The notes: generated by a model from the sequence alone, not told the origin. A stretch of 64,000 bases of DNA from Alphaproteobacteria bacterium (GCA_021775995.1 JAJFGS010000013.1:310001-374000); one strand, 5' to 3'. Numbered from the stretch's first letter, positions 18,175-28,680 are shown. Numbers and translations: made by a program.

Positions 18175-18651
18175 ATGAAACGCATTAAGCTTGATAAAAT
18201 TGATCGAAAAATCTTGCGGGATTTGCAGGCCAATGGACGTATTACAAATGTCGAACTATCAAAAAATGCAGGTATTTCTGCACCACCTTGTTTAAGACGG
18301 GTTCGTGCCTTAGAAGAAAGTGGATTTATTAAGGGATATTACGCACGGTTAAGCGCAAATTCTTTGGGGTTTGGCTTAAGCGTTTTTGCGTTGATTAAGT
18401 TAGTATCCCAAGCGGAGGCTGATTTAAAAAAATTCGAAGAATCGTGCCTTGAGTTGGATTTAGTCAGAGAATGCCATATGTTATCAGGAGAAGTTGATTT
18501 TCTTTTGAGGATTGTTGCGAAAGATTGGGATAGTTATCAGCAATTTTTAACGGAAAAATTAACTGGTCTAGAGAACGTGACATCCGTTAAAACAATGCCG
18601 CTTGTCCGCTCTTCGAAGCAAGATACTGGCGTGCCTATCTCAGTAGAATAG
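18175..18651 (+). CDS. Lrp/AsnC-family transcriptional regulator
   Basis: A 158-residue protein with an N-terminal HTH (LDKIDRKILRDLQANGRITNVELSKNAGISAPPCLRRVRALEESG) and a C-terminal RAM effector domain (VRECHMLSGEVDFLLRIVAKDWDSYQQFL). RAM domains bind amino acids in this family, and GEVDFLL is the usual ligand-contacting stretch. It is transcribed divergently from the ELM1-like gene, 68 bases away, so it may autoregulate from that gap. The specific ligand is unknown. Confidence 0.93.
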   Translation: MKRIKLDKIDRKILRDLQANGRITNVELSKNAGISAPPCLRRVRALEESGFIKGYYARLSANSLGFGLSVFALIKLVSQAEADLKKFEESCLELDLVRECHMLSGEVDFLLRIVAKDWDSYQQFLTEKLTGLENVTSVKTMPLVRSSKQDTGVPISVE

Positions 18652-18656
18652 CTATA

Positions 18657-18685
18657 TTGACATAATTGCCTATTTAGGTTACTAT
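18657..18685 (+). promoter_or_regulatory. Sigma-70 promoter of the His-rich lipoprotein
   Basis: Perfect -35 TTGACA at 18657-18662, a 17-base spacer and -10 TACTAT at 18680-18685. It starts five bases after the Lrp-type gene stop. Confidence 0.7.
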
Positions 18686-18713
18686 CTTCCGAAATTTAAG
18701 GGAAGGATATTTC

Positions 18714-19340
18714 ATGCTTGAAGATTTTGCATCTGCCGCTCGTAAGGTCGTAGCCGTAGGATTAATTTTTGCTACTGTTGCGTCGTTGTCAGCTTGCTCA
18801 ACCATTCCTACAGCTGGAGGGAGTCATATTGTTCACCGTGATTTTAGTAATAAAAAAGCGCCGTGTTTATCAGAGTATAATACTCGCACAGCTCGTTTAA
18901 AAGTATCAATAACATGTACTGGCCCCCAAGTTTCAGCAGCAAAAGCATTTTATAACGTTAAGGGTGTGCAAATTATTAGGGAACATAAAGGTAGTCGTTT
19001 CCTTGGTACCCATCGGAGAGTGCCAGTTGTTCCAGCGGATTCAGAAAAGCATGTGCCTGATTCAGAACCTGTGCACACACATGTGCCTCGTTCTCATTCA
19101 GAAGAACATGAACATTCAGCGGATTCAGAAAAGCCTGTACATATACCTAGTCCTACAGGCCCCTCTAAACCAGTAGAAACAAAACCTTCTAAAGCCTATG
19201 GAGGGCATAATCATCCTCACAAGCACGATGACTTAGTAACTGGAGAAACTTATACTCACAAACATCCTCACCCAAAAAAATTACCACATGTTCATTTAGA
19301 GCCTTTAAAGCTAGAGCCTTTAAAGCCTTTAAGGCCTTAA
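18714..19340 (+). CDS. Histidine-rich lipoprotein
   Basis: A 208-residue exported protein. A hydrophobic signal ([17 protein letters not shown]) ends in lipobox LSAC with the lipidated Cys at 28. Residues 45-90 form a small domain with two Cys. From about residue 102 the tail holds 17 His in HxH, HP and HK clusters ([26 protein letters not shown]) and ends in [10 protein letters not shown] repeats. Such tails bind Zn, Ni or Cu in other proteins; a metal-buffering role in the periplasm is inference. It has its own promoter. The stop overlaps the greA stop by four bases on the opposite strand. Confidence 0.8.
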   Translation: MLEDFASAARKVVAVGLIFATVASLSACSTIPTAGGSHIVHRDFSNKKAPCLSEYNTRTARLKVSITCTGPQVSAAKAFYNVKGVQIIREHKGSRFLGTHRRVPVVPADSEKHVPDSEPVHTHVPRSHSEEHEHSADSEKPVHIPSPTGPSKPVETKPSKAYGGHNHPHKHDDLVTGETYTHKHPHPKKLPHVHLEPLKLEPLKPLRP

Positions 19341-19813
19341 GAGTAATGAACTTCTAAGACTTCGTAATCTACTTTGCCTTTGGGTGTGATAACCTTTACA
19401 GAGTCACCGACAGATTTTGCAATTAAAGCTTTTGCAATAGGGGATGTGACAGAAATTTTACCTTCGTCTGCGTTTGATTCATATTCACCAACGATTTGCA
19501 ATTTGCGCTCTTCATCCGTTTCTTCATCGACAATAACGACGACGGCACCAAATTTAATTTGGTTCCCAGAAAATTGTGAAGGGTCAATAATTTGAGCGGC
19601 ACCGACGGCACCCTCAAGTTCTTTGATACGGCCTTCGTTAAAACTTTGTTGTTCTTTGGCGGCGTGATATTCCGCATTTTCTTTTAAGTCGCCATGCTCA
19701 CGTGCCGTCGCAATTGACTCAACAATTTCAGATCGAGTCACGGTTTTACGTTCTTTCAGCTCTGCCTCGATGGTTTTATAACCAGCAGGAGTAATTGGCA
19801 CTTGATTAGACAT
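19337..19813 (-). CDS. greA: Transcription elongation factor GreA
   Basis: A 158-residue factor that rescues backtracked RNA polymerase by stimulating transcript cleavage. The N-terminal coiled coil carries the acidic tip [21 protein letters not shown]; the C-terminal FKBP-like domain ends with [21 protein letters not shown]. The ATG at 19813 with GGAG upstream is the start; upstream in-frame codons run through a palindromic repeat and are not coding. It follows carB by about 170 bases. Confidence 0.96.
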   Translation of the reverse strand: MSNQVPITPAGYKTIEAELKERKTVTRSEIVESIATAREHGDLKENAEYHAAKEQQSFNEGRIKELEGAVGAAQIIDPSQFSGNQIKFGAVVVIVDEETDEERKLQIVGEYESNADEGKISVTSPIAKALIAKSVGDSVKVITPKGKVDYEVLEVHYS

Positions 19814-19832
19814 TTTTTTCTCCGTTTTAAAT

Positions 19833-19860
19833 AGATCCCCGCCTACGCGGGGATGACGAG
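19833..19860. repeat. Short palindrome AGATCCCCGC / GCGGGGATGACG
   Basis: ATCCCCGC and GCGGGGAT pair around CTAC; related to 9379-9388 and 9913-9960. It sits directly upstream of the greA ribosome binding site. Confidence 0.75.
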
Positions 19861-19979
19861 GGAGGGGAAATAATAAAGCCCGCATCAAAAGTAGCGGACT
19901 CTACTAACACGCCATGCCCGCTTAAAAATCTTGGGGCGGGAGGGCTTGATATAAAATATAGGTTTTTAGCGGTTAAGCG

Positions 19980-22900
19980 TCAAGCCGCTTCTTCTTCTGT
20001 TTCATCTTCCTTTGGGAAGTAATCTTGCAGTGGTTTTACATCCATTTCACGGGTTTCTAAGGCGTGAATGGCTTGGATTCCCGCTTTCGCCGACGTCAGC
20101 AACGTATAATAGGGGATTTTATGCATAACGGCTTGGCGACGGATACTCATGGAGTCTGCTAAAGCTTGTGGTCCTTTTGTTGTATTAATAAGGAAGTCGA
20201 TATCACCATTAATGATGGCATCAACAATATGTGGATGCCCTTCCATCACTTTATTGATGCGTTCAACTTCTAAACCAGCATTTTGAAGAGCACTGCATGT
20301 GCCGCCAGTGGCAACAAGATGAAAACCCATTTCAGATAAGTCTTTGGCGAGTGGAATAAGATCTTCTTTATCAGCGTTTTTGACAGAGAGAAAAACTTTA
20401 CCTTCTGTTGGCAGGACATTGCCCGCCGCAATTTGTGATTTAGCGAAAGCCTGGGCAAAATCAACATCAACCCCCATGACTTCGCCCGTTGATTTCATTT
20501 CTGGACCGAGGATAACATCCGTTCCTTGAAAACGGTTGAAAGGAAAAACAGGCGCTTTTACAGCAGTATGATCAGAGGCCATGCCGATTAATTGGTCACG
20601 GAAATCGGCAAGTTTTTCACCAGCCATGATACGTGCCGCGATTTTGGCGACGGGCACATTTGTTGCTTTTGCAACAAACGGCACTGTACGAGAGGCACGC
20701 GGATTAACCTCGAGAATATAAATATCATATTCGCCTGTGTTTCTGTTCATCTTTACGGCGAATTGAACATTCATAAGACCAACAACTTTAAGAGCTTTGG
20801 CAAGAAGGGTGCTTTGACGTTCGAGTTCACGAATTGTTTTATAAGGCAGTGAGTGAGGGGGAAGAACAGACGCAGAGTCACCAGAATGAATGCCTGCTTC
20901 TTCAATATGTTCCATGATTCCAGCAATATAGACTTCTTTGCCGTCACAAAGAGCATCAACATCAATTTCAATGGCGCTTTTTAGGTAGCGATCAAGAAGG
21001 ACGGGGTTTTTACCAGAGACATTCATCGCGCGAGTCATGTATTTTTCAACTTCTTCTATTGAGCCAACAATTTCCATGCCCTGACCGCCAAGAACGTAAG
21101 AGGGGCGAATAACAAGGGGGAACCCAACTTTTTCAGCGAGTTCTAATGCTTCTTTTTTAGAGAAGGCTAAAGCGTTATTGGGTTGGCGCAGTTTAAGTTT
21201 CTGAATTAATTTTTGAAAACGTTCACGGTCTTCGGCAAGGTCAATGGAGTCAGGGTCTGTCCCAAGGATTTTGATGCCCGCTTTTTGTAAGTCATGACAG
21301 AGTTTAAGGGGTGTTTGTCCCCCGAGTTGAACGATGACGCCTTCAACGTTGCCGTTTTGGCTTTCTGCGCGAATAATTTCAATGACGTTTTCTGCGGTTA
21401 ACGGTTCAAAATACAAACGGTCAGCGGTGTCGTAATCAGTTGAAACGGTTTCAGGATTACAATTAATCATGATTGTTTCATATTCTGCTTCTTGTAGGGC
21501 ATAACAGGCATGAACGCAGCAGTAATCAAATTCAATTCCTTGTCCGATTCTATTCGGCCCGCCACCAAGGACAATAATTTTCTTTTTGTCGGTTGGTGCG
21601 CATTCATTTTCTGCGGGGGTGATGCCGTTACCTTCGTAGGTGCTGTACATATAAGGTGTTTCAGAAGGGATTTCTGCGGCGCATGAGTCAACACGTTTGA
21701 AAACCTGATGTATTTTATGTTTTTGGCGTGCTTTGGTAACAGAACTTTCTTTTACATCAACAATGTCGGCGAGGCGGGCATCAGAAAAACCAAGTTTTTT
21801 GATTTCCATCCATTCTTGAGCATCAACGGGAAGACCGTTTGTGCGGATTTCTTCTTCATGATTGATAATATTTTGAATGCGTTCTAAAAACCATTTGTCA
21901 ATTTTACAGCCAGCGTGAATATCATCAATGTTCATGCCGTGACGCATGGCTTGTGCAACATAAAGAAGACGACGTGGTGTTGGTTGAGAAATAGCCGCCC
22001 GTAATTGGTCCGCATCTGGTGTTTCACCGTCACCTATTTTTGTTTCATTAAAACCGTTTAACCCTTCTTCCATAGAGCAGAGAGCCTTTTGCAAAGATTC
22101 TTCCATGGAGCGACCGATGGACATGACTTCACCGACGGATTTCATCGCCGTTGTCAGTTTTTTGTCAGAACCTTTGAATTTTTCAAAATTAAAGCGGGGA
22201 ATTTTTGTGACAACATAATCAATAGAAGGTTCAAACGAGGCAGGGGTGCGACCATTGGTGATATCGTTATCTAATTCATCTAAAGTATAGCCAACCGCAA
22301 GCTTTGCCGCGATTTTGGCAATGGGGAACCCTGTTGCTTTTGACGCCAAAGCAGATGAGCGTGATACGCGCGGATTCATCTCAATGACAATCAGACGCCC
22401 TGTTTCTGGATGTACAGCGAATTGGACGTTTGACCCTCCTGTTTCCACGCCGACAGCGCGCAGAACAGCAATAGAGGCGTTACGCATAATTTGATATTCT
22501 TTATCAGTAAGCGTTAAGGCAGGTGCAACCGTAATGGAATCCCCTGTATGTACGCCCATAGGATCAATGTTTTCGATAGAACAAATAATGATGCAGTTGT
22601 CATTTTTGTCACGAACAACTTCCATTTCATATTCTTTCCAACCGAGTAAAGATTCTTCAATTAGAATTTGATTAATCGGGGAGGCGTCTAACCCTTCTTC
22701 GGTGATTTCAAAATATTGGTCTTTGTTATAAGCAATACCGCCGCCAGTTCCACCCATGGTGAAGGCTGGACGGATAATAGCAGGTAGACCTATTTCTTCT
22801 AATGCGGCTTTTGCCTCTTCTCTATTATGCGCTAAGACAGAGCGAGCGGATTCTAAACCAATTTCATCCATACAGTTTTTGAAAAGATTACGATCTTCTG

Positions 22901-23276
22901 CTGTGGCAATGGCTTGTTGATTGGCCCCAATAAGCTCAATGCCAAGTTTATCAAGTGTTCCGTTTTCAGCGAGATCAAGGGCGCAGTTCAGTGCTGTTTG
23001 TCCGCCCATAGTCGGGAGGACGGCATCTGGTTTTTCTTTTTCTAAAATTTTTGCAACAATTTCTGGTGTGATGGGTTCGATGTATGTTGCATCTGCCATA
23101 TTTGGATCGGTCATGATGGTGGCAGGGTTAGAATTGACCAAGATAACACGATAGCCTTCTTCGCGTAGTGCTTTACAGGCTTGGGTGCCCGAATAATCAA
23201 ATTCACAAGCTTGACCAATAATGATTGGTCCTGCGCCAATGATAAGAATTGATTTTATGTCAGTACGCTTTGGCAT
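19980..23276 (-). CDS. carB: Carbamoyl-phosphate synthase large subunit
   Basis: A 1098-residue synthetase making carbamoyl phosphate from bicarbonate, glutamine-derived ammonia and 2 ATP for arginine and pyrimidine synthesis. Two homologous ATP-grasp halves are visible ([10 protein letters not shown] near 80; [10 protein letters not shown] near 640), each with [10 protein letters not shown] or LGGQGMEIV loops, and the C-terminal MGS-type allosteric domain ([19 protein letters not shown]). It starts five bases after the SpeE-like gene ends, so it is the fourth gene of the carA operon. Confidence 0.98.
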   Translation of the reverse strand: MPKRTDIKSILIIGAGPIIIGQACEFDYSGTQACKALREEGYRVILVNSNPATIMTDPNMADATYIEPITPEIVAKILEKEKPDAVLPTMGGQTALNCALDLAENGTLDKLGIELIGANQQAIATAEDRNLFKNCMDEIGLESARSVLAHNREEAKAALEEIGLPAIIRPAFTMGGTGGGIAYNKDQYFEITEEGLDASPINQILIEESLLGWKEYEMEVVRDKNDNCIIICSIENIDPMGVHTGDSITVAPALTLTDKEYQIMRNASIAVLRAVGVETGGSNVQFAVHPETGRLIVIEMNPRVSRSSALASKATGFPIAKIAAKLAVGYTLDELDNDITNGRTPASFEPSIDYVVTKIPRFNFEKFKGSDKKLTTAMKSVGEVMSIGRSMEESLQKALCSMEEGLNGFNETKIGDGETPDADQLRAAISQPTPRRLLYVAQAMRHGMNIDDIHAGCKIDKWFLERIQNIINHEEEIRTNGLPVDAQEWMEIKKLGFSDARLADIVDVKESSVTKARQKHKIHQVFKRVDSCAAEIPSETPYMYSTYEGNGITPAENECAPTDKKKIIVLGGGPNRIGQGIEFDYCCVHACYALQEAEYETIMINCNPETVSTDYDTADRLYFEPLTAENVIEIIRAESQNGNVEGVIVQLGGQTPLKLCHDLQKAGIKILGTDPDSIDLAEDRERFQKLIQKLKLRQPNNALAFSKKEALELAEKVGFPLVIRPSYVLGGQGMEIVGSIEEVEKYMTRAMNVSGKNPVLLDRYLKSAIEIDVDALCDGKEVYIAGIMEHIEEAGIHSGDSASVLPPHSLPYKTIRELERQSTLLAKALKVVGLMNVQFAVKMNRNTGEYDIYILEVNPRASRTVPFVAKATNVPVAKIAARIMAGEKLADFRDQLIGMASDHTAVKAPVFPFNRFQGTDVILGPEMKSTGEVMGVDVDFAQAFAKSQIAAGNVLPTEGKVFLSVKNADKEDLIPLAKDLSEMGFHLVATGGTCSALQNAGLEVERINKVMEGHPHIVDAIINGDIDFLINTTKGPQALADSMSIRRQAVMHKIPYYTLLTSAKAGIQAIHALETREMDVKPLQDYFPKEDETEEEAA

Positions 23277-23281
23277 TTTTC

Positions 23282-25489
23282 TTACTCGTTGCTTGTATCC
23301 TGACTCGCGTCAGGTTCTTTATGGCTAAAAATTCTTAAAGTAGATATGAAATTACTATAATCATCTGTCCATGGGCGCATAGTGGTTTTTACCTCAGTCC
23401 AGCCTTTGTTATCAAGTGATTTAGCAATATTCTTATTCTTTGTAATAACGACCCACTCAGAGGCGAAATTATAAGGGTCTTCTGGCTTTGATTTGTTAAA
23501 TTTAAAGCGGTAGATATAGCCTAAATGATTTGAAATGGAGGCGAGCGGTTTTGTTAGATCTAAGTGTCGATTAGAGATGTTTATTAAGATAACGCCATTG
23601 TTTTTAATTTTGCTCATGTAAAGTTCAATAGCTTCGCTTGTAATAAGATGAATTGGAATTGAATCAGAACTGAAAGTGTCAATCATCACCATGTCATATT
23701 TATTTTCGTCTTTAGCGAACTCTAAGCGACCATCACCGATAATAATATTTTTGTGACCGCATTTTTCAAGTATTTGAAAATAGTCTTTTGCGACTTCTGC
23801 AACATGAGGATCAATTTCATAGAAAGTATATTGGCGTCCTCGTCGTTTATGGCAGGAAACTTGACCAACCCCTAAGCCCAATACGGCGATATCCTTAGGT
23901 TTTTGAATAGCGAAAGTATCTCCAACAGGGCCGTTTTCGCCGTAATAAGATAGAGGTTTAAAGGCCAAGCTTTTATCGAGCGCCTGAAATCCATGTAATG
24001 TTGTGCCGTGATATAAAGCTCTTACTCTTTTTGTTGGCGCATCGAGGATGCCTTCCTCATAAACTTTTACAACACCGAAAAAATTTCTATCAATATGGAG
24101 AAGGTTTTTCTTACTTAAGGGGGAGGCTAAGAAAAGTAATATTATTGTAGCAGTTACAAATAATGTTTTTGCATGCATAGATGAAAAAATAACAATAAAG
24201 AGAAGCAATGCTATGGTGAAATTATTTTCTTTAAAGACAATGAGCGCAATAACGGCAATGGCAGCCATGAAAATGCCATATGATATTTTTTTGAGATTAG
24301 AAGGGAGCGATTGTGTGAAGGCAGGATTTAACAATAAAGATAATATAAAAACGAATTGAAACTCATAGACATCATTAAATAAAACAGGCGCGATAAAGGC
24401 ATTAAAGCTGCCGCCCAGAGCGCCGCCCAAGGCCATTATCAGATAAAATTCTGTTAGTTTGGTTGTGTTTGGTCGATCATTTGCAAGGCAAGAGTGAAGG
24501 AGCAATGCCGTTATTGTAAAGGCGGCCATATAAACCAAGGCAACAAAAACAGTATAGTGGCTGAAGGCGCCATTATAATTTTCCAGCACAAGTAACCAAG
24601 TGATCGTAACGGCACCTAAAATATGCAGTGTAGAAAGATTGTTCGTATCAATCTTATGGCGTTTAGCAAAGGCGATGATGTTGGTTAGTAAATAAAGGCT
24701 TAGTGGTAATACCCAAATCATCGGAGCGGAAGCTATGTCTGTTGTGATTTCGGTTGTTGTCCCAATCATTAAACTGGAAGGGATGGCGGCAAGGGCAAGC
24801 CATTTAAAACGGCGTGACCATGTTATTGTTTTATCTGTTCCTATTTTTTGTGTTTTTTCATTTTTGAATTTAAAGTTAACTAAGTCACGACGTCCTGAAA
24901 AAATACTGACGGTAGATAAGGCGACACAAGCGAATAAGGCGGCAAATGCGATCATCCAAATTTGGCTTTGTGTTTGTAGACCTATGAGAGGCTCAAGAAG
25001 TATTGGATACGCCAGAAGTCCAACGAAGCTGCCCACGTTACTGGCGGCATATAGGTAATAGGGGTCATTTGCCGTTGAATGGGTGCTGAAGGAAAAAATG
25101 CGTTGTAGACCTGGGGCAAGCGTTGAGAGCGCCAAGAATGGCACGGCGGTTGACGCGGTCAGTTGTAAAAAGACAGCCCATGGTGAAATGGAATCAACAA
25201 TGCCGCTTTGGTAGGCAATAGGTAGAAACAATGCCGCAGGGACAAACATAAACAAGATGGCAAGAATATTTAAAAAAGGCGGTAACTTAGAAAATAAATA
25301 GGCCAAGCCATAGCCAAATAACAAACAGGTTTGGAAGAAAAACATGGTGACAGCCCAGCCTGCGGGTGCGCCACCAACATGAGGTAACATCATTTTACCA
25401 AGCATAGGTTGAACAGAAAAAACTAAAGTTGCAGACACAAACAAAGTGAAGGCAAATATATAAGGAATAGTTTTTTCAAATTTAAGCAT
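23282..25489 (-). CDS. Membrane-fused spermidine-synthase-like protein
   Basis: 735 residues. The N-terminal part has roughly a dozen hydrophobic segments (starts [30 protein letters not shown], a hallmark of fused SpeE-like membrane proteins). The C-terminal 230 residues are a SAM-type Rossmann domain: [32 protein letters not shown] and [11 protein letters not shown]. Polyamine synthase activity is not established for this fused class, so the substrate is uncertain. It overlaps the carbonic anhydrase by eight bases and is locked between carA and carB. Confidence 0.85.
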   Translation of the reverse strand: MLKFEKTIPYIFAFTLFVSATLVFSVQPMLGKMMLPHVGGAPAGWAVTMFFFQTCLLFGYGLAYLFSKLPPFLNILAILFMFVPAALFLPIAYQSGIVDSISPWAVFLQLTASTAVPFLALSTLAPGLQRIFSFSTHSTANDPYYLYAASNVGSFVGLLAYPILLEPLIGLQTQSQIWMIAFAALFACVALSTVSIFSGRRDLVNFKFKNEKTQKIGTDKTITWSRRFKWLALAAIPSSLMIGTTTEITTDIASAPMIWVLPLSLYLLTNIIAFAKRHKIDTNNLSTLHILGAVTITWLLVLENYNGAFSHYTVFVALVYMAAFTITALLLHSCLANDRPNTTKLTEFYLIMALGGALGGSFNAFIAPVLFNDVYEFQFVFILSLLLNPAFTQSLPSNLKKISYGIFMAAIAVIALIVFKENNFTIALLLFIVIFSSMHAKTLFVTATIILLFLASPLSKKNLLHIDRNFFGVVKVYEEGILDAPTKRVRALYHGTTLHGFQALDKSLAFKPLSYYGENGPVGDTFAIQKPKDIAVLGLGVGQVSCHKRRGRQYTFYEIDPHVAEVAKDYFQILEKCGHKNIIIGDGRLEFAKDENKYDMVMIDTFSSDSIPIHLITSEAIELYMSKIKNNGVILINISNRHLDLTKPLASISNHLGYIYRFKFNKSKPEDPYNFASEWVVITKNKNIAKSLDNKGWTEVKTTMRPWTDDYSNFISTLRIFSHKEPDASQDTSNE

Positions 25490-26132
25490 TTCGGCGGCTA
25501 CCCCCTGTTTCTGTATCTAAAGCTGTGTCTAGGGTTACAACCTCAAAATTATTTGTTGATGGGTTGTATTCCAGCAAGTCGCCGATTCTGATATCAAACT
25601 GCCATGATTTTATAGAGAGAGTCTTTTCTGAAAGGGCTTTTGCAACGCAAGGATATGATTTTAAATTTTCAGCGCTCTCAAGAATAGCTTCCTGTTCTGC
25701 TCTGTCCAAAAGTTTATCCGAACCCTGACAATAAGCTTGTGCTTTTGCCAAGACCTGTTTGGCTACATTAATAAAGTTGGAGATTTCGGGGTCATCAATA
25801 TCTTCGGCTAAGGCCTTTATTGCGCCGCATCTTGTGTGCCCTAAAACAATAATGGTTTCGATTTTACTGTAATTAATTGCAAATTGCAGAGCAGCACCAA
25901 GACCTGTTCCTTTTTGATGGGGGTGGACAATGGCACCCATCGCTTTGTAGGAAAAAAACGTACCAGGGGGCGCTCTGAATATCGTGCCAAGATTAGAACG
26001 AGAGTCGATGCAAGAAATAATGAAATATTTTGGGTGCTGACCAGTTCTGACCAACGATGCCATTAGATCATTATCACTTTCATAGTAATGATGTTTAAAT
26101 TCTTGTGCGCCTTTGATGAGGTCGTCGGTCAT
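25482..26132 (-). CDS. Beta-class carbonic anhydrase
   Basis: A 216-residue zinc enzyme converting CO2 to bicarbonate. Zinc ligands and dyad are visible: C41-x-D43-x-R45 (SCIDSRSN), H99 and C102 (GHTRCGA). KAMGAIV and GLGAALQFAI are conserved structural segments. It starts two bases after carA and overlaps the next gene by eight bases, so it is co-translated with carA. Bicarbonate is the carbon substrate of carbamoyl-phosphate synthase, which gives a direct metabolic reason for the position. Confidence 0.93.
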   Translation of the reverse strand: MTDDLIKGAQEFKHHYYESDNDLMASLVRTGQHPKYFIISCIDSRSNLGTIFRAPPGTFFSYKAMGAIVHPHQKGTGLGAALQFAINYSKIETIIVLGHTRCGAIKALAEDIDDPEISNFINVAKQVLAKAQAYCQGSDKLLDRAEQEAILESAENLKSYPCVAKALSEKTLSIKSWQFDIRIGDLLEYNPSTNNFEVVTLDTALDTETGGSRRNA

Positions 26133-26134
26133 TC

Positions 26135-27379
26135 TTACGCCGCCTTATCTATCATCTCAACGAAGCGATCGAAGAGATAATGGCTGTCTTGAGGGCCGGG
26201 GGAGGCTTCGGGATGGTATTGAACGCTAAAGGCTGGTTTTGATTTATGACGTATGCCTTCATTGGTTTTATCAAAGAGACTGATATGGGTCACTTCTATA
26301 TCTGAAGAAAGAGATGAGGGTATAACCACAAAGCCATGATTTTGTGAAGTAATTTCAACTTTGCTTGTCTGTATATCTTGGACAGGATGATTGGCACCAC
26401 GATGTCCCAATGCCATTTTTTCTGTTTTACCCCCTAAGGCAAGGGCAAGAATTTGATGTCCCAAACAAATACCGAAAACCGGCAAGTCTTTGTCTAGGAG
26501 TGCTTTGATCGTCGGGACAGCATATTCGCCTGTTGCGGCAGGATCACCGGGACCGTTGGAAAGGAACACACCATCTGGTTTGTGTTTCAGTATATCTTCG
26601 GCAGAGGTATTGGCTGGCACAACAGTCACTTTACAGCCTGTCGAGGCCAAACAACGTAGAATGTTACGTTTGGCACCAAAGTCCATAGCGACAACATGAC
26701 GCTGTGGGTTTTCTTGTTTGCCGTAGCCCCCCCTTGCATCCCCCCCGTTGGGGGGGAGAGATGAGGGGAGAACCCAATTGGTTTCGTTCCATTCGTAGGT
26801 TTGAGTGCATGAAACTTCCTTGGCGAGGTCTAATCCTTCTAATCCGCTCCATTCTGAGGCTTGTTTCTGGAGAGCGTCTAAATCAAATTTGCCATCGGCT
26901 TGGTGGCAGATGACGGCGTTTGGTGCGCCCTTGTCGCGAATATGGCGGGTCAAAGCGCGGGTATCGACACCGCAAATACCAGCCAGATTATGGCTTTTGA
27001 GCCAATCATTGAAATGCGATGTGGCGCGCCAGCTTGCTTCAGTTGTGATGTCCTCACGCATAATGGCACCGCGAGCAAAAGGGGTTAGATGCTCTATATC
27101 TTCATTATTCGTCCCAACATTACCAATATGAGGGAAGGTGAAGGTGATAATCTCACCTGCATAAGAGGGATCTGTCAGAATTTCTTGATAGCCTGTTATG
27201 GAGGTATTGAAGCAAATCTCGCCAACTGCGGCGGTTTCAGCCCCGATGCCTTTGCCGTAAATGGTTGTTCCATCAGCAAAAATAACCACAGCAGTGTTAT
27301 GGGCACTTGCATTCTTAGGGGGCTTAGATGTAGATTGTTGCTTGGTTGTTTTATGGGGTTTTGATGTTGCTTCGGTCAC
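26135..27379 (-). CDS. carA: Carbamoyl-phosphate synthase small subunit
   Basis: A 414-residue glutaminase subunit that hydrolyses glutamine and channels ammonia to CarB. The class I amidotransferase triad is present: C305 (GICLGHQ) and the His-Pro-Glu of QYHPEASPGP. The N-terminal domain begins near residue 30 (VVIFADGTTIYGKGIG); the first 29 residues are a Thr/Ser/Lys/Pro-rich extension not usual in the family. Residues 206-221 (SLPPNGGDARGG within) come from a palindromic insertion between the two domains. It is first gene of the operon, divergent from yqeY. Confidence 0.97.
   Translation of the reverse strand: MTEATSKPHKTTKQQSTSKPPKNASAHNTAVVIFADGTTIYGKGIGAETAAVGEICFNTSITGYQEILTDPSYAGEIITFTFPHIGNVGTNNEDIEHLTPFARGAIMREDITTEASWRATSHFNDWLKSHNLAGICGVDTRALTRHIRDKGAPNAVICHQADGKFDLDALQKQASEWSGLEGLDLAKEVSCTQTYEWNETNWVLPSSLPPNGGDARGGYGKQENPQRHVVAMDFGAKRNILRCLASTGCKVTVVPANTSAEDILKHKPDGVFLSNGPGDPAATGEYAVPTIKALLDKDLPVFGICLGHQILALALGGKTEKMALGHRGANHPVQDIQTSKVEITSQNHGFVVIPSSLSSDIEVTHISLFDKTNEGIRHKSKPAFSVQYHPEASPGPQDSHYLFDRFVEMIDKAA
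26717..26764. repeat. In-frame palindromic insert within carA
   Basis: Contains a perfect 7-bp G/C stem (26740-26746 and 26750-26756) with a GTT loop, flanked by further C- and G-runs. It encodes the domain linker of CarA and keeps the frame. The composition differs sharply from the rest of the gene. Confidence 0.7.
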
Positions 27380-27457
27380 TATCGAAATCTTTCCAGTAAA
27401 TTGGTGTCACTGGAAAACATTGTAATAGATTAGTTTGACAAGAAATGGAAGTATAAA

Positions 27458-27919
27458 GTGAGTATAAGAGACGAGTTTACCACAGCTTTAAAAGAAGCAA
27501 TGCAAAATAAGGATCAAGTGGCGATGTCCACGATCCGCTTAATCACAGCAGCGATGAAGGATAGGGACATTGCGGCACGCGGAAATGGCAATGCGGGGGG
27601 CATAGCAGATTCTGAGATTTTATCGATGATGCAGTCGATGATTAAGCAACGTCAGGAAAGTTCTAAGACTTATGCGGATGCGGGGCGTCCAGAATTGGCT
27701 GAGCGGGAATTGACTGAAATCCAAGTGATTGAAAAATTCCTGCCCGCTCAAATGGATGAAGCCGAAACTGGAGCTGCTATTGATGCCGTGATTGCAGATA
27801 TTGGTGCGGCAAGCATTAAGGATATGGGTAAAGTCATGGGTGCGCTGAAGACTAAATATGCAGGTCAGATGGATATGGCGAAGGCTGGCGGTGCCGTTAA
27901 GGTGAAGTTGGCTGGTTAG
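27458..27919 (+). CDS. GatB/YqeY domain protein
   Basis: A 153-residue YqeY-family protein: MSIRDEFTTALKEAMQNKDQVAMSTIRLI..., MKDRDIA, QRQESSKTYADAGRPELAERE and FLPAQM are the family signatures. The domain is related to the tail of GatB and is thought to bind tRNA or RNA; its cellular role is unknown. The start is GTG at 27458. YqeY usually lies directly before dnaG, but here an AT-rich gene separates them. Confidence 0.92.
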   Translation: MSIRDEFTTALKEAMQNKDQVAMSTIRLITAAMKDRDIAARGNGNAGGIADSEILSMMQSMIKQRQESSKTYADAGRPELAERELTEIQVIEKFLPAQMDEAETGAAIDAVIADIGAASIKDMGKVMGALKTKYAGQMDMAKAGGAVKVKLAG

Positions 27920-27930
27920 GTTAATTAGTA

Positions 27931-28626
27931 GTGAATGTAGTAAGTATTGATAATATAATTGAAAATTTACTTGATTCTAAAAATGAATTTTTACTTTCTG
28001 AAGTAAGGGAAGCTATTGATTTAGTGCTTGAAAAAGAGCTTTCTTATAAACATAGATTTCATCATTCTTTTTTTTACGAAATACGCCCACTTTTTACTGT
28101 TGCAAAACTTTTAGATGACGAATGTGTAAAGTTACGTTTTTGTTCTGTTGAGCAAGAGTATGATGGGGAAATAATATTTTCCAATAATGCTCTTGTAAAA
28201 GTTGAACTTACGAGAGCTGTTGATGGTTACAATGAGAGTTTAACTATGCAACTACTAGAAGAAAGAGGCGACGCTCCTGCATTTCAGAAGATAGAATACT
28301 CTGGGAGTAAACATAATCGGAGCTTTGGCGTAAATGTTCCAGTTGCAAGGTGTGTTAAAACGGATGGTTGGTATCAAGAAATTGAAGAGCTTATTACTAT
28401 CGCTTATACAAATAAAATGAATGGTAAATATCAGGGGTATTGGTTGATTATCACTTTTGATGATTGGAAACTTCAAAATAAAGACGATAAACATTATTTT
28501 AATATTCCGTGTAAAAATTTCTGGGAAAAAAATATAAAGAATAAAGAAAATTTAGTTTTTCAAAGAATTTTTATCGTTGGAGATTCTGGTAAATTTATTT
28601 GGGATTCTAACGCGATGGAGCTTTAA
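27931..28626 (+). CDS. Unrecognised AT-rich orphan gene
   Basis: A 231-residue soluble protein starting GTG at 27931, 11 bases after yqeY. It is clearly richer in A/T than its neighbours and in Lys, Asn, Phe and Ile codons, suggesting transfer. Segments VKVELTRAVDGYNESLTMQLLEERG and YWLIITFDDW alternate strands and helices with conserved-looking acidic residues, faintly like a nuclease-type fold, but I cannot assign a family. It is followed by a hairpin repeat and then dnaG. Function unknown. Confidence 0.7.
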   Translation: MNVVSIDNIIENLLDSKNEFLLSEVREAIDLVLEKELSYKHRFHHSFFYEIRPLFTVAKLLDDECVKLRFCSVEQEYDGEIIFSNNALVKVELTRAVDGYNESLTMQLLEERGDAPAFQKIEYSGSKHNRSFGVNVPVARCVKTDGWYQEIEELITIAYTNKMNGKYQGYWLIITFDDWKLQNKDDKHYFNIPCKNFWEKNIKNKENLVFQRIFIVGDSGKFIWDSNAMEL

Positions 28627-28649
28627 TGTCGTTTTTATTTAAGATTACT

Positions 28650-28680
28650 CCATTTGCTTGCGCAAATGTTCGGAATGACG
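28650..28680. repeat. Hairpin repeat before dnaG
   Basis: CATTTGC 28651-28657 pairs with GCAAATG 28662-28668; the sequence ends GGAATGACG, close to the ATGACG end of the other dispersed repeats. It separates the orphan gene from dnaG. Confidence 0.6.
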
